A program made the translations under genes and the position numbers. Shown one piece after another: positions 37,931 to 40,692 of a stretch of DNA of 40,692 bases. The stretch's first letter is position 1. Each line of letters starts with the position of its first letter. The stretch covers positions 1 through 40,692 of the IMG/VR virus record IMGVR_UViG_3300006802_000199; one strand, written 5' to 3'. The DNA is from a virus. The notes beneath the pieces were generated by a model, which did no database searches, was not told where the DNA came from, and saw only the letters and a list, made by a program, of their open reading frames with translations.

Positions 37931-39912
37931 TGAACAACTTTACAAAATTTCTATACGCTTTTATAATGGTTGTAGTATTTACTGCATCTACAGCATTTGG
38001 ACAATGTCCTAACGGAACGTATCTAGATATTATAATTAACCCAGATCAATATCCAGAAGAAACATCTTGGGCTGTATTAGATGAAAACTTAGATACTATA
38101 GTTACTGGAGGTCCTTATGATAATATAGTTGATTACTCACCTCAAGTTACACAGCTATGTGTACCTAATGGTGATTACGAATTTGTAATAAGTGATGGAT
38201 ATGGAGATGGTATTCAAGGTAGTTTATGGGGTGGACAGGATGGCTCGTACTACTTAGTAAGATGTAACGACACAATAGTTGAAATAGATTCAGCTAACTT
38301 TGGTTTTGTTTCTTATCATGGATTTACAGTAGAAGACTGCGCACCTCCTCCGCCTATATATGGCTGTATGGATGATAGCTTTTTGGAGTTTTTACCAATA
38401 GCAACTGTAGATACAGGAATGTGCTTTACAGAGAAGGTATTTGGCTGTACTGACTCTTTAGCTTATAATTATATAGACTCAGCCAATACAGATATACTAA
38501 TAGATAGTTGTACTCACACACTAGAGCTTACAGATTTAGCTGGTAACGGCTGGGCTGGAGCGTATTTACAAGTGTTTCAGGGTAACAACTTTTTAGGTAT
38601 ATTTACTCTTGATGATGGTTTTGATACTACGTTTACTTTTGATTTAAGTATATCAGAGCCTATTAGTGTTAAGTTTAACATAACACAACAATCACAGTTT
38701 ACATCAGTGCAATGCGGCTATAGTGTATATTCTGATGAACACGTAGCTATAGATGCACCAGGAGGGTTTGCTAGTCCTTTGGTACCTTTTGTAATAGTTA
38801 ACGGAATGCCTTACTGTGGTGATGAATGTATAGAAAGAACATACGGCTGCATAGACAGTTTAGCAGTAAATTATAACGATACAGTAAATACAGATGATGG
38901 AACTTGTTATTATAACCCAGGGTGTACTAATCCACTTTATTTGGAATATGACGCGCTTTACGACTACAACGATGGTTCGTGTGCTACGCTGGTTGCATAC
39001 GGATGCATGGACTCAACTGCACTTAATTACGACCCACTGGCTAATACTGAGTTACCTAACTCTTGTATTGCTATCATAGAAGGGTGCACAGATAGCACAA
39101 TGTTTAATTATAATGTCAATGCAAATGTTGACGATGGAAACTGTATTCCTTTTATGTATGGGTGTACAGATGTGACAGCATTTAACTATGACAGTTTAGC
39201 GAATACAGACGATGGCACATGCATACCGGTAGTCTGGGGTTGTACCGATGGTACAGCCTTTAACTATAATCCATTAGCAAATAGTGATGATGGAAGCTGT
39301 TTACCTGTAATTTTTGGGTGTACAGATAATACAATGTTTAATTACGATGCTAATGCAAATACAGATAACGGAAGCTGCATACCTTTTTACTATGGATGTA
39401 CAGACAGTACAGCAATTAATTATGACGGCAACGCAAATACTGATAATGGTAGCTGTGTCTATCCTGTGCCTGGTTGCAATGATCCGTCCGCTGTTAATTA
39501 CAATCCGCTTGTTAACGTGGCAGACAGTTCGTGTTATTATAGTGCTGGGTGTAACTCTGGTGATGTATACTATATTCCTAATGAATGTTTTGAGTGGGTC
39601 ATTGCAATAGATCCTTATTGTTGCAATACCGTGTGGGATGGAGGATGTGATAATTTATATGCTTATTGTGTAGACGGATGGTCAGGACCAACTGATGTAG
39701 CAATGTTTGAGAGACTTGGCATGTTACCTTATCCAAATCCATCAACAGGTATAGTAAACTTTACAGCTGAGGTAGATATAAAAGTATACAATATGCTTGG
39801 CAAGTTAGTATTACAAGATAAAACAAATACAATAAAACTTGACAAGGGTATATACTTAATTAAGATTTCTAAGGAAAACTTAAATATAACAACAAAACTA
39901 ATTATAGAATGA
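37930..39912 (+). CDS. Secreted Cys-repeat protein with type IX secretion sorting domain, 660 aa
   Basis: Signal peptide MNNFTKFLYAFIMVVVFTAS-TAFG at the N terminus. Next comes a domain seen in marine flavobacterial surface proteins (NPDQYPEETSW ... DGYGDGIQGS, residues 36-100). About eleven Cys repeats of the GCTD-x-A-x-NYN-x-A-DDGSC type follow, nine of them consecutive in residues 306-536. A Cys-rich unit lies at 540-583. The final 62 residues carry a type A T9SS C-terminal sorting domain: YPNPSTGIVNF, IKVYNMLGKLV, and the closing GIYLIKISKEN...KLIIE. The host Por system should export it and anchor it on the cell surface or release it. Confidence 0.8.
   Translation: MNNFTKFLYAFIMVVVFTASTAFGQCPNGTYLDIIINPDQYPEETSWAVLDENLDTIVTGGPYDNIVDYSPQVTQLCVPNGDYEFVISDGYGDGIQGSLWGGQDGSYYLVRCNDTIVEIDSANFGFVSYHGFTVEDCAPPPPIYGCMDDSFLEFLPIATVDTGMCFTEKVFGCTDSLAYNYIDSANTDILIDSCTHTLELTDLAGNGWAGAYLQVFQGNNFLGIFTLDDGFDTTFTFDLSISEPISVKFNITQQSQFTSVQCGYSVYSDEHVAIDAPGGFASPLVPFVIVNGMPYCGDECIERTYGCIDSLAVNYNDTVNTDDGTCYYNPGCTNPLYLEYDALYDYNDGSCATLVAYGCMDSTALNYDPLANTELPNSCIAIIEGCTDSTMFNYNVNANVDDGNCIPFMYGCTDVTAFNYDSLANTDDGTCIPVVWGCTDGTAFNYNPLANSDDGSCLPVIFGCTDNTMFNYDANANTDNGSCIPFYYGCTDSTAINYDGNANTDNGSCVYPVPGCNDPSAVNYNPLVNVADSSCYYSAGCNSGDVYYIPNECFEWVIAIDPYCCNTVWDGGCDNLYAYCVDGWSGPTDVAMFERLGMLPYPNPSTGIVNFTAEVDIKVYNMLGKLVLQDKTNTIKLDKGIYLIKISKENLNITTKLIIE
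38845..39537 (+). repeat. Nine tandem Cys repeats (about 70-80 nt each) inside the T9SS protein gene
   Basis: Consecutive units each encoding GC(T/I/M/N)(D/N), an aromatic NY/EY or NF core, and a (D/N)(D/N)GSC-type end, with 22-26 residues per unit. Unit-to-unit differences are larger at the DNA than the protein level, so these are old duplications under purifying selection. Two more diverged copies lie upstream at residues 145-165 and 172-194. Confidence 0.8.
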
Positions 39913-40376
39913 AATTAGAAGTATTAAGATTTAGCTCACAAGTAGATTGTACACACGGTTTGTTATTTGAGATAAATGATTTAGGCAGACATTTTTTATG
40001 TTACACTTTAGAAGACGAGCAAAGAGCTCTAAAAGTAAAAGGTGAAACAAGAATACCTGCTGGTACATATAAAATAGAACTAAGAAAAGAAGGAGGATTT
40101 CATGCAAGATATGATAAAAAATATCCTGGTATACACCGTGGTATGCTTCATGTTACTGATGTCCCTGGTTTTGAATATATTCTTATTCATACTGGAAACA
40201 CTGACGAGCATACTGCTGGTTGTCTTATCGTTGGAGACAGTCAAGAAAACAATCTTATTCTGCGTGATGGGTTCGTTGGTAAAAGCGTTAATGCGTATAA
40301 AAGGATTTATCCGTCTATTGCTAAAGCCATAGAACAAGGAGAAGAAGTAACAATAGAATATATTGATTTTGATTAA
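39909..40376 (+). CDS. DUF5675-like protein, 155 aa
   Basis: A compact alpha/beta protein matching the DUF5675 type: LFEINDLGRHFLCYTLEDEQ, ETRIPAGTYKIELRKEGG, HRGMLHVTDVPGFEYILIHT, then GNTDEHTAGCLIVG. The HTGN...GC arrangement resembles the His/Cys active site of L,D-transpeptidase (YkuD) folds, and such genes occur in phage lysis or tail regions. It might act on peptidoglycan, but there is no signal peptide and catalysis is unproven. ATG overlaps the stop of the T9SS gene (ATGA). Confidence 0.7.
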   Translation: MKLEVLRFSSQVDCTHGLLFEINDLGRHFLCYTLEDEQRALKVKGETRIPAGTYKIELRKEGGFHARYDKKYPGIHRGMLHVTDVPGFEYILIHTGNTDEHTAGCLIVGDSQENNLILRDGFVGKSVNAYKRIYPSIAKAIEQGEEVTIEYIDFD

Positions 40377-40692
40377 TGAAGTTTATAGGTCAGTACATAC
40401 AAGACTTTATTGCTAGATTTAGAAGCGATGTTTATTTAGAAGATATAAGCACGGGTACTATTGCTAGTGGTGCTAACTTAGGCCTAGACTCAAACAACAA
40501 GATAGTAAAGAACACTGTAAGTGGTGGTACAACAGATTTAACAAGTGATGTAACTGGTGTGTTACCTATAGCTAATGGAGGTACAAACTCAAACTCAGCA
40601 GAAAATGCTAGAACTGCATTAGGTGTTGATGCAGCAGGAACTGATAACTCTACTAATGTTACACTTACAGGAACGCCTGACTATATAACTAT
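40376..40692 (+). CDS. Tail fibre protein, N-terminal part (cut by window edge)
   Basis: Reads from ATG 40376 (TAATG overlap) to the window end without a stop; 105 codons are visible. It begins MKFIGQYIQDFIARFRSDVY, followed by text typical of marine phage fibres: ISTGTIASGANLGLDSNNKI, VLPIANGGTNSNSAENARTAL. The GVLPIANGGT motif is a widespread repeat of phage side-tail fibres and also has a relative in the 508-aa fibre protein at 33950. Confidence 0.75.
   Translation, partial: MKFIGQYIQDFIARFRSDVYLEDISTGTIASGANLGLDSNNKIVKNTVSGGTTDLTSDVTGVLPIANGGTNSNSAENARTALGVDAAGTDNSTNVTLTGTPDYIT

Noticed and set aside
38845-39537. CRISPR-like repeat array
   Set aside because: The periodicity is a coding Cys repeat in frame; units vary in DNA sequence and have no constant repeats with unique spacers.
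39909-40376. Endolysin
   Set aside because: The fold is DUF5675-like, without lysozyme, amidase or CHAP motifs or a signal peptide; no clear endolysin is present in the window.
1-40692. Prophage or integrated element
   Set aside because: No integrase, attachment sites or host genes are seen; continuous phage gene content suggests a lytic phage genome fragment.

Overview
The window is part of a double-stranded DNA phage genome whose host is very probably a marine Bacteroidetes (Flavobacteriia-like) bacterium. The host call rests on four things. Start codons follow A-rich leaders rather than Shine-Dalgarno sequences. Several promoters match the Bacteroidetes -33 TTTG / -7 TAnnTTTG pattern. One protein carries a signal peptide and a type IX secretion C-terminal sorting domain. 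Cys-rich repeats typical of marine flavobacterial surface proteins occur in two products. No integrase or repressor is seen, so a lytic lifestyle is the simplest reading. There is no tape-measure-sized gene, so a short-tailed (podovirus, possibly crAss-like) particle is likely, but that is an inference.

Left arm (1-11.2 kb, all minus strand): a replication and recombination module of tightly overlapping genes. Read in transcription order it holds two unknown proteins, an AT-hook protein, two small proteins, family A DNA polymerase with 3'-5' exonuclease, a DnaA domain IV-like protein, a 34-residue membrane peptide, a small unknown protein, an SF2 helicase, an unknown protein, a DnaB-type helicase, a RecA/Sak4-like ATPase, an unknown acidic protein, a probable SSB, a Toprim primase, a T7 endonuclease I-like nuclease, a small unknown protein and the N-terminal part of an rIIA-like GHKL ATPase.

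Centre (11.2-13.5 kb): an unusual, mostly non-coding region with three small minus-strand membrane or lipoprotein genes and one unknown gene. On the minus strand it contains two complete type I hammerhead ribozymes (12198-12247 and 12526-12572) with compensatory changes in their stems. Cleavage at both would release a 328-nt RNA that can fold into a cloverleaf. A further chain of long-range helices lies at 11292-11601. Two extra half-copies of the ribozyme cleavage-site motif lie at 11246 and 12655. Facing right, two Bacteroidetes-type promoters and another foldable segment (13288-13423) precede the right arm.

Right arm (13.5-40.7 kb, all plus strand): a GroES-like co-chaperonin, small proteins (including a winged-helix candidate, a zinc ribbon and a short HU/IHF-like protein), large terminase, portal, two internal or structural ORFs that may be one frameshifted gene, acidic scaffold, major capsid protein with a strong terminator, connector and tail proteins, a 1454-residue Cys-rich tail protein and fibre proteins. 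It ends with a set of exported proteins: an outer-membrane barrel, a membrane-anchored coiled-coil protein, a secreted thioredoxin-fold protein without CXXC, and the T9SS-sorted repeat protein. After these come a DUF5675-like protein and the start of another fibre gene.

The most notable features are the tandem hammerheads with their predicted excised RNA, and the phage genes that appear built to modify the host envelope.
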